Source: Pseudomonas sp. 30_B
GTDB lineage: Bacteria > Pseudomonadota > Gammaproteobacteria > Pseudomonadales > Pseudomonadaceae
Assembly: GCF_017491605.1 (NCBI RefSeq)
Contig: NZ_JAFGYY010000016.1
Span: 1-64,000 of the forward strand
Length of the DNA stretch: 64,000 nt
Reading direction: 5' to 3'
Part shown: one piece after another, positions 27,316 to 35,057 of the stretch
Numbering within the stretch: position 1 is the stretch's first letter
How the letters are laid out: each line of letters opens with the position of its first letter
The notes under the pieces: model-generated
Seen by the model: the letters and a program-made list of their open reading frames with translations, nothing else
Told to the model about the DNA's origin: nothing
Database searches by the model: none
Program-made: the position numbers and the translations under genes

Positions 27316-29598
27316 ATGAACCCTCGACTTAGCGCCCTCCGCATCAGCCTGCTGTACCTGGTGCTCGCCGCCCTCTGGATGCTGCTGGGTGACCATTGGT
27401 TACAAATGGTCTTCCCCGAGCCGGTCCAGCTGCTGCGTTGGATGACCGTCAAGAAGTTCGTGTTCCTGGGTATCAGCGCCCTGCTGCTGTTCCTGCTGCT
27501 GCAGCGGCACTTCCACCGCCAGCACGCCACCGTCAATGCCCTGGCCAATCGCGAGGAACGCCTGAGCCGCGCGCTGAGCGTGGTCGAGGATGGCGTCTGG
27601 GACTGGGACCTGCGCAACCAGCGCATCTACTACTCACCGGGGTATTCCAATCTGATCGGCCTGCCCTGCGAGCGCCTGAGCGACGATGCCCTGCTCTGGG
27701 AAAACCGCCTGCACCCCGATGACCGCAGCGCCACCCTCGCTGCCTACCAGGACCACATCGACGGCCTGAGCGAGCAGCTCGACTGCGTCTACCGCATCCT
27801 CCACAGCGACGGCGGCTACCGCTGGGTCCACGCCCGCGGGCGCGTCGAGCGCAGCGCCAGCGGCGAAGCCTTGCGCATGACCGGCGTCAGCCGCGACATC
27901 ACCCGCCAGCGCAGCAACGAGGACCACCTGCGCCAGGCCGCGGCGGTGTTCGAGGCGACCCAGGAAGGCCTGCTGGTCACCGACAGCCGCGGCATCATCG
28001 TGCACACCAATCCCTCGTTCTCGCGCATCACCGGCTACGCGGTGGAAGACGTGCTCGGCGGTCAGCCGTCGCTCCTCAAGTCCGGCCGGCAGGACGCCGC
28101 CTTCTACCAGCGCATGTGGGAAGCCCTGCTGCGCGACGGCGCGTGGAGCGGCGAGATATGGAACCGCCGCAAGAGCGGCGAGGTGTACCCGCAGTGGCAG
28201 CACATCCGCGCGGTGCGCAACGACCAGGGCCAGCTGACCCATTATGTGGCGGTGTTTTCCGACCTCAGCAGCCTCAAGCGCTCGCAGCACGAACTGGACT
28301 TCCTCGCCCACCACGATCCGCTCACCGGCTTGCCCAACCGCCTGCTGCTGCGCGAGCGCATCGAGCAGGCCATCGCCCGCGCCGAACGCGAACAGGGCGG
28401 AGGCGCCCTGCTGGTGATCGACCTCGATCACTTCAAGCACATCAACGACAGCCTTGGGCACAGCACCGGCGACCGGCTGATCAAGGCCATCGCCGAACGC
28501 CTGCAGGCCGTCCTCGACGAACGCTGCTCCCTGGCGCGCCTGGGCGGCGACGAGTTCGCGGTGGTTCTCGAAAGCCCGCAGCAACAGCATGCCAGCAGCC
28601 TCGCCCAGCGCCTTCTGGAGGCGATGCACGCGCCCTTCGAGGTCGACGGACAGACCATCTACATGTCCGTCAGCCTGGGCGTGAGCCTGTTCCCCGAGGA
28701 CGCACGCAACGTCGACTACCTGATGCAGCACGCCGACGCCGCGCTGTTCCAGGCCAAGGCCAGCGGCCGCAGCCTGTATGCCTTCTACACCCCGGAGCTG
28801 ACCGCCCGCGCGCGCTCCCATGTGCAGGTCGAAACCGCGCTGCGCCACGCGCTGGACCACGACGAACTGCGCATCTACTTCCAGCCGGTGCACGACCTCG
28901 CCAGCGGGCGCATGGTCGGCGTCGAGTCGCTGGTGCGCTGGCAGCATCCGCAGCGTGGCCTGGTGCCGCCCAGCGAGTTCATCCCCGTAGCCGAGGAATC
29001 CGGGCTGATCACCGCCCTCGATGCCTGGATGCTCGACCAGGCCTGTCGCCAGATGCGCGCCTGGCTCGATGCCGGCATCACCCTGGACTTCATCGCGGTG
29101 AACGTTTCCAGCCGCCTGTTCAGCCGTGGCGGGCTGGAAGAGCGCGTCGCCCTGGCGCTGCAGCAGAGCGGGCTGGAACCCCACCACCTGGAGCTGGAGG
29201 TCACCGAGAGCGCGGTGATGCAGAACTTCGACCAGGGCCTGGAACTGCTCTGCCAGCTGCGCCTGCTCGGCGTACACCTGTCCATCGACGACTTCGGTAC
29301 TGGCTACTCCTCGCTGATGCGCCTGAAACGCATGCCGGTGCATAAGCTGAAGATCGACCAGGGCTTCGTCGCCGGCCTGCCCGATGACGCCGAGGATGCC
29401 GCCATCGCCTGCGCGGTAATCGCCCTGGGCCAGAGCATGGGTCTGCAGGTGGTCGCCGAAGGCATCGAACGCCCCGACCAGGCCGCCTTCCTCCTCACCC
29501 ACGCCTGCGACTTCGGCCAGGGCTACTGGTACGACAAGCCGCAACCCGCGCAGGCTCTGCTGGCGAAGCTGCCGCGCCAGAGCGGCCAACCGCTCTAA
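27316..29598 (+). CDS. Membrane-anchored PAS-PAS-GGDEF-EAL protein
   Basis: The product has 760 residues. Two N-terminal membrane helices (ISLLYLVLAALWMLLGDHWL and KFVFLGISALLLFLLLQ) are followed by two PAS domains (about 80-200 and 205-325), a GGDEF domain (HHDPLTGLPNRLLLRERI, site LARLGGDEFAVVLE) and an EAL domain with ESLVRW in place of EAL and the conserved DDFGTGYSSL. Both catalytic cores look intact, so it could make and/or degrade cyclic-di-GMP; which dominates cannot be told. It is divergent from desA and matches P. aeruginosa PA0285 in position. Confidence 0.92.
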   Translation: MNPRLSALRISLLYLVLAALWMLLGDHWLQMVFPEPVQLLRWMTVKKFVFLGISALLLFLLLQRHFHRQHATVNALANREERLSRALSVVEDGVWDWDLRNQRIYYSPGYSNLIGLPCERLSDDALLWENRLHPDDRSATLAAYQDHIDGLSEQLDCVYRILHSDGGYRWVHARGRVERSASGEALRMTGVSRDITRQRSNEDHLRQAAAVFEATQEGLLVTDSRGIIVHTNPSFSRITGYAVEDVLGGQPSLLKSGRQDAAFYQRMWEALLRDGAWSGEIWNRRKSGEVYPQWQHIRAVRNDQGQLTHYVAVFSDLSSLKRSQHELDFLAHHDPLTGLPNRLLLRERIEQAIARAEREQGGGALLVIDLDHFKHINDSLGHSTGDRLIKAIAERLQAVLDERCSLARLGGDEFAVVLESPQQQHASSLAQRLLEAMHAPFEVDGQTIYMSVSLGVSLFPEDARNVDYLMQHADAALFQAKASGRSLYAFYTPELTARARSHVQVETALRHALDHDELRIYFQPVHDLASGRMVGVESLVRWQHPQRGLVPPSEFIPVAEESGLITALDAWMLDQACRQMRAWLDAGITLDFIAVNVSSRLFSRGGLEERVALALQQSGLEPHHLELEVTESAVMQNFDQGLELLCQLRLLGVHLSIDDFGTGYSSLMRLKRMPVHKLKIDQGFVAGLPDDAEDAAIACAVIALGQSMGLQVVAEGIERPDQAAFLLTHACDFGQGYWYDKPQPAQALLAKLPRQSGQPL

Positions 29599-29618
29599 AA
29601 ACTTTCTGATATATAAAA

Positions 29619-29643
29619 ATTCTTAAACAGTATTTTTAAGAAT
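29619..29643 (+). promoter_or_regulatory. Inverted repeat in the sulfate-operon promoter region
   Basis: ATTCTTAA and TTAAGAAT form a perfect 8-bp inverted repeat around a 9-bp centre, in a very AT-rich patch directly upstream of the YezD-like gene. It is a candidate site for a sulfur regulator such as CysB; the identity of the binder is inference. Confidence 0.45.
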
Positions 29644-29729
29644 ATCCAGCTCCTGCCTATGATGCGCCCACACCGCACGAACGGCGCCCGGAAGCGACCT
29701 CGCGGTCAACCCACTAGGAGCAGATACCC

Positions 29730-29912
29730 ATGAGCGCAACCCTCCGTAGCCTGGACGGCCAGGAAGAAGCCAACATCCTGCGCGAAGTGCAGAGCGCCTT
29801 GCGTGGCCTGCGTTTCGGCGCCGTCGAGATCACCGTGCACAACGGCCAGGTGGTGCAGATCGAGCGCAAGGAAAAATTCCGCCTGCAGCAGAGCCCCGGC
29901 AAGCAAGCCTGA
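29730..29912 (+). CDS. Small YezD-family (DUF2292-like) protein
   Basis: The product has 60 residues. AGGAG precedes the ATG. The core ILREVQSALRGLRFGAVEITVHNGQVVQIERKEKFR matches the small YezD-type proteins often found beside sulfur-uptake genes. The biochemical role is not known. Place at the head of the sulfate operon, under the AT-rich promoter patch, suggests expression during sulfur limitation. It corresponds to P. aeruginosa PA0284. Confidence 0.8.
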   Translation: MSATLRSLDGQEEANILREVQSALRGLRFGAVEITVHNGQVVQIERKEKFRLQQSPGKQA

Positions 29913-29951
29913 GCCTGAACCGCGAACCGACTGGACACCCGGAGCGTCGCC

Positions 29952-30005
29952 ATGACCGAACAGCCCCACCGGTATTGCAGCTGTCAGCCACGAATGCGTG
30001 GCTGA
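29952..30005 (+). CDS. Possible 17-residue Cys-containing leader peptide before sbp
   Basis: A GGAG motif precedes an ATG that opens an 18-codon frame, MTEQPHRYCSCQPRMRG. The two cysteine codons (TGC AGC TGT, 29976-29984) lie directly before and into the 5' arm of a perfect stem-loop (29983-30006), and the stop codon lies in its 3' arm. That layout resembles leader peptides that sense amino-acid supply by ribosome stalling. Expression is not shown; it could be a chance frame. Confidence 0.4.
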   Translation: MTEQPHRYCSCQPRMRG

Positions 30006-30006
30006 C
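29983..30006 (+). promoter_or_regulatory. Stem-loop upstream of sbp
   Basis: GTCAGCCAC pairs perfectly with GTGGCTGAC around a 6-nt loop. No T run follows, so it is not a standard terminator. Confidence 0.6.
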
Positions 30007-30072
30007 ACCGCCCCTCCCCCGAAAGACTCTGCCCAACAAACATAAAGAACTGCATTTTTTCAGGAGCTGCAC

Positions 30073-31071
30073 ATGTCCATCCGCCGTTTCGCCCTGGCCG
30101 CCCTCGCCAGCGCACTGATTGCCGGCCCGGTTTCCGCCGCCACCCAACTGCTGAACGTTTCCTACGATCCGACCCGCGAGCTGTACCAGGCCTACAACAG
30201 CGCCTTCATCAAGCACTGGAAGGCCCAGGGCGGTGACGACCTGACCGTGCAGCAATCCCACGGTGGCTCGGGCAAACAGGCCCGCGCCGTGATCGACGGC
30301 CTGAAGGCCGACGTGGTGACCCTGGCCCTGGCCGGCGACATCGACGAACTGAACAAGCTGGGCCAGTTGCTGCCCGCCGACTGGCAGGCCCGCCTGCCCG
30401 ACAACAGCACCCCCTACACCTCGACCATCGTGTTCCTGGTGCGCAAGGGCAACCCCAAGGGCATCAAGGACTGGGGCGACCTGACCAAGCAGGGCGTGGA
30501 AGTCATCACCCCGAACCCGAAGACCTCCGGCGGCGCCCGCTGGAACTTCCTCGCCGCCTGGGCCTGGGCCAAGAAACAGTACGGTAGCGAAGAGAAGGCG
30601 CAAGCCTACGTGAAGGACCTGTACAAGCACGTCCCGGTTCTGGACACTGGCGCCCGCGGTTCGACCATCACCTTCGTCAACAACAACATCGGCGACGTGC
30701 TGCTGGCCTGGGAGAACGAAGCCTTCCTGGCCAAGAAGGAACAGGGCGGCGAGAACTTCGAGATCGTCGTTCCGTCCGTGTCCGTCCTGGCCGAGCCGCC
30801 GGTGGCCGTGGTCGACAAGAACGTCGACAAGAAAGGCACCCGCAAGGTCGCCGAGGAATATCTGAAGTACCTGTACAGCGAAGAAGGCCAGCGCATCGCC
30901 GCGCAGAACTTCTACCGCCCGCGTAACGCCAAGGTCGCCGCCGAGTTCGCCAACCAGTTCCCGAAACTGAACCTGGTGACCATCGACAAGGACTTCGGCG
31001 GCTGGAAAGTCGCGCAGCCCAAGTTCTTCAACGACGGCGGCATCTTCGACAAGATCTACCAGGCGCAGTGA
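30073..31071 (+). CDS. sbp: Periplasmic sulfate-binding protein
   Basis: The product has 332 residues. A signal peptide (MSIRRFALAALASALIAGPVSA) is followed by TQLLNVSYDPTRELYQAYN, the typical N-terminus of sulfate/thiosulfate-binding proteins. Further landmarks are VQQSHGGSGKQARAVIDGL, TPNPKTSGGARWNFLAAW and the C-terminal YLYSEEGQRIAAQNFYRPR. It delivers sulfate to CysTWA. Three hairpins and a palindromic element separate it from cysT, which may keep the binding protein more abundant than the permease. Confidence 0.95.
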   Translation: MSIRRFALAALASALIAGPVSAATQLLNVSYDPTRELYQAYNSAFIKHWKAQGGDDLTVQQSHGGSGKQARAVIDGLKADVVTLALAGDIDELNKLGQLLPADWQARLPDNSTPYTSTIVFLVRKGNPKGIKDWGDLTKQGVEVITPNPKTSGGARWNFLAAWAWAKKQYGSEEKAQAYVKDLYKHVPVLDTGARGSTITFVNNNIGDVLLAWENEAFLAKKEQGGENFEIVVPSVSVLAEPPVAVVDKNVDKKGTRKVAEEYLKYLYSEEGQRIAAQNFYRPRNAKVAAEFANQFPKLNLVTIDKDFGGWKVAQPKFFNDGGIFDKIYQAQ

Positions 31072-31081
31072 TGCGCCACCC

Positions 31082-31165
31082 GCCCGGCCTTGCGCCGGGC
31101 ACCCGATCCGCGCGGGCCGGTGCACAGCCCGCGCGGAACGAAAACCCCCGCCCCATGGCGGGGGC
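31082..31165 (+). promoter_or_regulatory. Three stem-loops between sbp and cysT
   Basis: GCCCGGCCTTGCGCCGGGC (31082-31100), CCGCGCGGGC with GCCCGCGCGG (31108-31136) and CCCCCGCCCCATGGCGGGGG (31146-31165). None has a T run on the plus strand, so they look like 3'-end protectors or partial attenuators. The third has a T run on the minus strand. Confidence 0.5.
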
Positions 31166-31168
31166 ACA

Positions 31169-31308
31169 GAATCTGTTTACGATCTTGCGAGCTAGGGCAG
31201 GACAAGGCGAAAACAGGCGAGGAAGCGCAGTTTACGAGCGGTAAATGAGCATTCCGAGCCTGTTTTCAACGCAGTCATGCCGACGCGCAGCAGATCGTAA
31301 TCAGGTTC
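31169..31308. repeat. About 140-bp palindromic element between sbp and cysT (MITE-like)
   Basis: The ends GAATCTGTTTACGATCT and, in reverse complement, GAACCTGATTACGATCT form imperfect terminal inverted repeats. Inner arms also pair (GAAAACAGGC with GCCTGTTTTC). No coding capacity. It resembles small palindromic elements common in Pseudomonas intergenic DNA. Confidence 0.55.
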
Positions 31309-31336
31309 TCAACGCGTTAATGAGAAAGGACAGCAA

Positions 31337-32155
31337 ATGTCACGACGCATCTCCCCGGTCATACCCGGCTTCGGGCTGACTCTGGGCTACACCCTGGTGT
31401 ATCTCAGCCTGTTGGTGCTGATTCCGCTGGGGGCCATGTTCCTCAAGACGACCCACCTTTCCTGGGATCAGTTCTGGGCCATCATCACCGCACCGCGGGT
31501 CATCGCCGCGCTCAAGCTGAGCTTCGGCACGGCACTGATCGCCGCCCTGATCAACGGCGTGATCGGCACCCTGCTGGCCTGGGTGCTGGTGCGCTACCGC
31601 TTCCCGGGGCGCAAGATCATCGACGCGATGATCGACCTGCCCTTCGCCCTCCCCACCGCCGTGGCCGGTATCGCGCTCACCGCGCTGTACGCGCCCAGCG
31701 GCCTGGTCGGCCGCTTCGCCACCGAGATCGGCCTGAAGATCGCCTACACCCCGCTGGGCATCACCCTGGCGCTGACCTTCGTGGTCCTGCCCTTCGTGGT
31801 GCGCACGGTGCAGCCGGTGCTGGCGGACATCCCGCGTGAAGTGGAAGAAGCCGCTGCGTGCCTGGGCGCCAAGCCGCTGCAGGTATTCCGCCACGTGCTT
31901 CTGCCGGCGCTGCTGCCGGCCTGGCTGACCGGTTTCGCCCTGGCCTTCGCCCGCGGTGTCGGCGAATACGGCTCGGTGATTTTCATTGCCGGCAACATGC
32001 CGATGAAGACCGAGATCCTGCCGCTGCTGATCATGGTCAAGCTGGACCAGTACGACTACACCGGCGCCACCGCCATCGGCGTGCTGATGCTGGTCGTCGC
32101 CTTCGTCCTGCTGCTGTTGATCAACCTGCTGCAACGCCGCATCGAAACGCCCTGA
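31337..32155 (+). CDS. cysT: Sulfate ABC transporter permease
   Basis: The product has 272 residues with about six membrane helices. The EAA-type loop that contacts the ATPase is DIPREVEEAAACLGAKPLQVFRHVLLP, near residues 160-190. The N-terminus VIPGFGLTLGYTLVYLSLLVLIPLGAM fits CysT/CysU. It forms the inner-membrane channel with CysW and is followed by cysW after 10 bp. Confidence 0.95.
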   Translation: MSRRISPVIPGFGLTLGYTLVYLSLLVLIPLGAMFLKTTHLSWDQFWAIITAPRVIAALKLSFGTALIAALINGVIGTLLAWVLVRYRFPGRKIIDAMIDLPFALPTAVAGIALTALYAPSGLVGRFATEIGLKIAYTPLGITLALTFVVLPFVVRTVQPVLADIPREVEEAAACLGAKPLQVFRHVLLPALLPAWLTGFALAFARGVGEYGSVIFIAGNMPMKTEILPLLIMVKLDQYDYTGATAIGVLMLVVAFVLLLLINLLQRRIETP

Positions 32156-32165
32156 GGAGCGCGCC

Positions 32166-33038
32166 ATGAGTACCGCAAGCCTTTCCGCCGCGGCCGCTGC
32201 CAACGCGGCTCGCCGGGGTAATGTCTGGGGCCGCCGCGCCCTGATCGCGCTGGCCTGGCTGGCCTTTGCCCTGTTCCTGCTGCTGCCGCTGTTCGTGGTG
32301 CTGAGCGAGGCGCTGAAGCAGGGCTTCGGCACCTTCTTCGAAGCCATCCTGGAACCCGATGCGCTGGCCGCGCTGAAGCTGACGCTGATCGCCGTGGGCA
32401 TCTCGGTACCGCTGAACCTGGTGTTCGGCGTCGCCGCCGCCTGGTGCGTGACCAAGTTCGAGTTCCCCGGCAAGAGCATCCTGGTGACCCTGATCGACCT
32501 GCCGTTCTCGGTCTCGCCGGTGATCGCCGGCCTGATCTACGTGCTGCTGTTCGGCGCCCAGGGCTACTTTGGCCAATGGCTGTCGGACCACGACATCCAG
32601 ATCGTCTTCGCCGTGCCCGGCATCGTCCTGGCCACCATCTTCGTCACCTTCCCCTTCGTCGCCCGCGAACTGATCCCGCTGATGCAGGAACAGGGCACCC
32701 AGGAGGAAGAGGCCGCGCGCCTGCTCGGCGCCAACGGCTGGCAGATGTTCTGGCACGTGACCCTGCCGAACATCAAATGGGGCCTGATCTACGGCGTGGT
32801 GCTGTGCACCGCGCGGGCCATGGGCGAGTTCGGCGCGGTGTCGGTGGTCTCCGGACACATCCGCGGCGTCACCAACACCCTGCCGCTGCACGTCGAAATC
32901 CTCTACAACGAATACAACCACGTCGCCGCTTTCAGCGTCGCCACCCTGCTGCTGCTGATGGCCCTGGTCATCCTGCTGCTCAAGCAGTGGAGCGAATCGC
33001 GCCTGACCCGCGCCAAAGTAAAAGCTGACGATGAGTAG
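32166..33038 (+). CDS. cysW: Sulfate ABC transporter permease
   Basis: The product has 290 residues with about six membrane helices. The coupling loop reads QEEEAARLLGANGWQMFWHVTLPNIKWGL. CysW-typical segments are DLPFSVSPVIAGLIYVLLFG and RAMGEFGAVSVVSGHIRG. The stop codon lies at the edge of the palindromic element at 33040-33306, which separates it from cysA. Confidence 0.95.
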   Translation: MSTASLSAAAAANAARRGNVWGRRALIALAWLAFALFLLLPLFVVLSEALKQGFGTFFEAILEPDALAALKLTLIAVGISVPLNLVFGVAAAWCVTKFEFPGKSILVTLIDLPFSVSPVIAGLIYVLLFGAQGYFGQWLSDHDIQIVFAVPGIVLATIFVTFPFVARELIPLMQEQGTQEEEAARLLGANGWQMFWHVTLPNIKWGLIYGVVLCTARAMGEFGAVSVVSGHIRGVTNTLPLHVEILYNEYNHVAAFSVATLLLLMALVILLLKQWSESRLTRAKVKADDE

Positions 33039-33039
33039 G

Positions 33040-33306
33040 GAACCTCACCCTCGAATAAATCGCACCTGCGGCGGAGGCCATTTTTGCGCAGGGCAAGGAA
33101 GGAGGAGAGACGTTTGGTTTCCCCAAATGAACGACGAGTGACGCAGCCATGCGCAAAAATGGCCCCGCCCCTTCGGGTTGCGCCCAAAAGCACGCCATGC
33201 GGCGTTGCGGGGCTTGATAAGGGGATCACCATTACCTACGCCCCGCGCCTTGCCTGGCGTGCTTTTGGGCAGCAACGCAGGCGCGATTTATTCGAGGGTG
33301 AGGTTC
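33040..33306. repeat. 267-bp MITE-like element with 31-bp terminal inverted repeats, between cysW and cysA
   Basis: The ends (33040-33070 and 33276-33306) are inverted copies identical at 30 of 31 positions, beginning GAACCTCACCCTCGAATAAA. Inside are two more perfect inverted repeats: GGCCATTTTTGCGCA at 33076-33090 with 33150-33164, and GCCCAAAAGCACGCCA at 33182-33197 with 33255-33270, the latter enclosing GCGGGGC / GCCCCGC. No transposase or open frame of note. The right end contains GAGG, 7 bases before the cysA start codon. Confidence 0.75.
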
Positions 33307-33310
33307 GGCC

Positions 33311-34300
33311 ATGAGCATCGAGATCCGTAACGTCAGCAAGAACTTCAACGCCTTCAAGGCGCTGAACGATATCAACCTGGATATCCACAGCGGCGAGCTG
33401 GTCGCCCTGCTCGGCCCGTCCGGCTGCGGCAAGACTACCCTGCTGCGCATCATCGCCGGCCTGGAGACCCCGGACGCCGGCAACATCGTGTTCCACGGCG
33501 AGGACGTTTCGCAGCACGACGTGCGCGATCGCAACGTCGGCTTCGTGTTCCAGCATTACGCGCTGTTCCGCCACATGACGGTGTTCGACAACGTCGCCTT
33601 CGGCCTGCGCATGAAGCCCAAGAGCGAACGCCCGAGCGAGTCGCGCATCGCCGAGAAGGTCCACGACCTGCTCAACATGGTGCAGCTGGACTGGCTGTCC
33701 GACCGCTACCCGGAACAACTCTCCGGCGGCCAGCGCCAGCGTATCGCCCTGGCCCGCGCACTGGCGGTGGAACCGAAGATCCTGCTGCTGGACGAACCCT
33801 TCGGCGCCCTCGACGCCAAGGTGCGCAAGGAGCTGCGCCGCTGGCTGGCGCGCCTGCACGAGGAGATCAACCTGACCTCCGTGTTCGTCACCCACGACCA
33901 GGAAGAGGCGATGGAAGTCGCCGACCGCATCGTGGTGATGAACAAAGGCGTGATCGAGCAGATCGGCTCCCCGGGCGAGGTCTACGAGAACCCGGCCAGC
34001 GACTTCGTCTACCACTTCCTCGGCGACTCCAACCGCCTGCACATCGGCGGTGACGAGCACGTGCTGTTCCGCCCGCACGAGGTCTCGCTGTCGCGCTCCG
34101 AAGTGGCCGAGCACCGCGCCGCCGAAGTCCGCGACATCCGCCCGCTGGGCGCGATCACCCGGGTGACCCTGAAGGTGGAAGGCCAGGACGAACTGATCGA
34201 GGCCGAAGTGGTGAAGGACCACGACAGCCTGACCGGCCTCGCCCGCGGCGAGACGCTGTACTTCAAGCCGAAGGCCTATCAGCCGGTGGCGAATATCTGA
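33311..34300 (+). CDS. cysA: Sulfate/thiosulfate ABC transporter ATPase
   Basis: The product has 329 residues. Walker A is GPSGCGKTTLLR, the signature LSGGQRQRIALARALAVEP, Walker B ILLLDEPFGALDAKVR, and the switch histidine lies in VFVTHDQEEAMEVADR. A C-terminal TOBE-like domain covers about residues 235-329. It powers sulfate import through CysT and CysW. Its Shine-Dalgarno sequence lies in the inverted repeat at 33276-33306. Confidence 0.95.
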   Translation: MSIEIRNVSKNFNAFKALNDINLDIHSGELVALLGPSGCGKTTLLRIIAGLETPDAGNIVFHGEDVSQHDVRDRNVGFVFQHYALFRHMTVFDNVAFGLRMKPKSERPSESRIAEKVHDLLNMVQLDWLSDRYPEQLSGGQRQRIALARALAVEPKILLLDEPFGALDAKVRKELRRWLARLHEEINLTSVFVTHDQEEAMEVADRIVVMNKGVIEQIGSPGEVYENPASDFVYHFLGDSNRLHIGGDEHVLFRPHEVSLSRSEVAEHRAAEVRDIRPLGAITRVTLKVEGQDELIEAEVVKDHDSLTGLARGETLYFKPKAYQPVANI

Positions 34301-34319
34301 TCGGGCGTCTCTGCTTTTC

Positions 34320-34387
34320 GTAGGAGCGAGCTTGCTCGCGAACAACCCCCGCTGCGGGGCCGGGTTCGCGAGCAAGCTCGCTCCTAC
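34320..34387. repeat. REP-type palindrome pair (family 1)
   Basis: Inverted copies of GTAGGAGCGAGCTTGCTCGCGAA with a short GC-rich centre. It lies between convergent cysA and the TetR gene, whose TAG stop codon falls inside it. Confidence 0.8.
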
Positions 34388-34965
34388 ACAGGTGCGTCCT
34401 GCGACGTCTCATCCAGATGCCGCAGCAGGAAATCCCGGCTCGACTCGATGATCGCCTTCTGCGTCTTCTCGCCGGCAACCATCCGCGCCAGCATCAGCGC
34501 CCCCACGCACTGCGCCAGCAGCGCCCAGGCATCTTCCGGCGAACCCAGCACATCGGCCCACGCCTGCTGCAAGTCCACCAGCGCGTCCTCGGCGCTCTGC
34601 CGCACGGTTTTGTCGGCGCGGGCGATCTCCGCCCCGAGCGCGGGAATCGCGCAACCGGCGCTGGCGTCCTGTACGTGGGTGACGCTCAGATAACGCTTCA
34701 GCCCACGTTCCAGTCGCGCCCGGTCCAGCACCTTGCCCTTGGCCGCCAGCCGTTCGACGCTCTGCTGCAACTCACGCTCGACGATGGCCGCAAACAGTTC
34801 GTCCTTCGACCCGAAGTGGTTGTAGAACGCCCCGCCGGACAAGCCCACCGCCTTCATCAGCCCATCCACGCCAGTGGTGGCGAAGCCGCCCTGCTTGGCG
34901 AGGGCGCCGCTGCTGTCGAGCAGGCGCTGGTGGGTTTCTTCCTTGTGGGTGGCTGAGTAGCGCAT
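34384..34965 (-). CDS. TetR-family regulator
   Basis: The product has 193 residues from the ATG at 34965 (MRYSATHKEETHQRLL). The helix-turn-helix lies at about residues 8-55 (GGFATTGVDGLMKAVGLSGGAFYNHFGSKDELFAAIVE). The C-terminal ligand domain resembles that of regulators of the NemR/AcrR type. It is transcribed away from an SDR-like gene, and two tandem 15-bp repeats in the shared promoter region are likely its operator. The inducer is unknown. Confidence 0.88.
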   Translation of the reverse strand: MRYSATHKEETHQRLLDSSGALAKQGGFATTGVDGLMKAVGLSGGAFYNHFGSKDELFAAIVERELQQSVERLAAKGKVLDRARLERGLKRYLSVTHVQDASAGCAIPALGAEIARADKTVRQSAEDALVDLQQAWADVLGSPEDAWALLAQCVGALMLARMVAGEKTQKAIIESSRDFLLRHLDETSQDAPV

Positions 34966-35012
34966 CGGGGCGACTCCGGCGAAGCAAGTTGACGGTCCGC
35001 CGGAGGATAGCA

Positions 35013-35042
35013 TAACGTTCGTTTACCTAACGACCGTTTACC
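35013..35042. promoter_or_regulatory. Tandem 15-bp repeats in a divergent promoter (candidate TetR operator)
   Basis: TAACGTTCGTTTACC (35013-35027) is followed directly by TAACGACCGTTTACC (35028-35042), identical at 13 of 15 positions. The junction also forms the palindrome CGTT-TACCT-AACG. It lies between the TetR gene and the SDR-like gene. Confidence 0.6.
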
Positions 35043-35057
35043 AAAGAGGAGACGAGG

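Noticed and set aside
33040..33306. Insertion sequence with a transposase
   Set aside because: Only 267 bp and no coding capacity, so it is a non-autonomous palindromic element at most.
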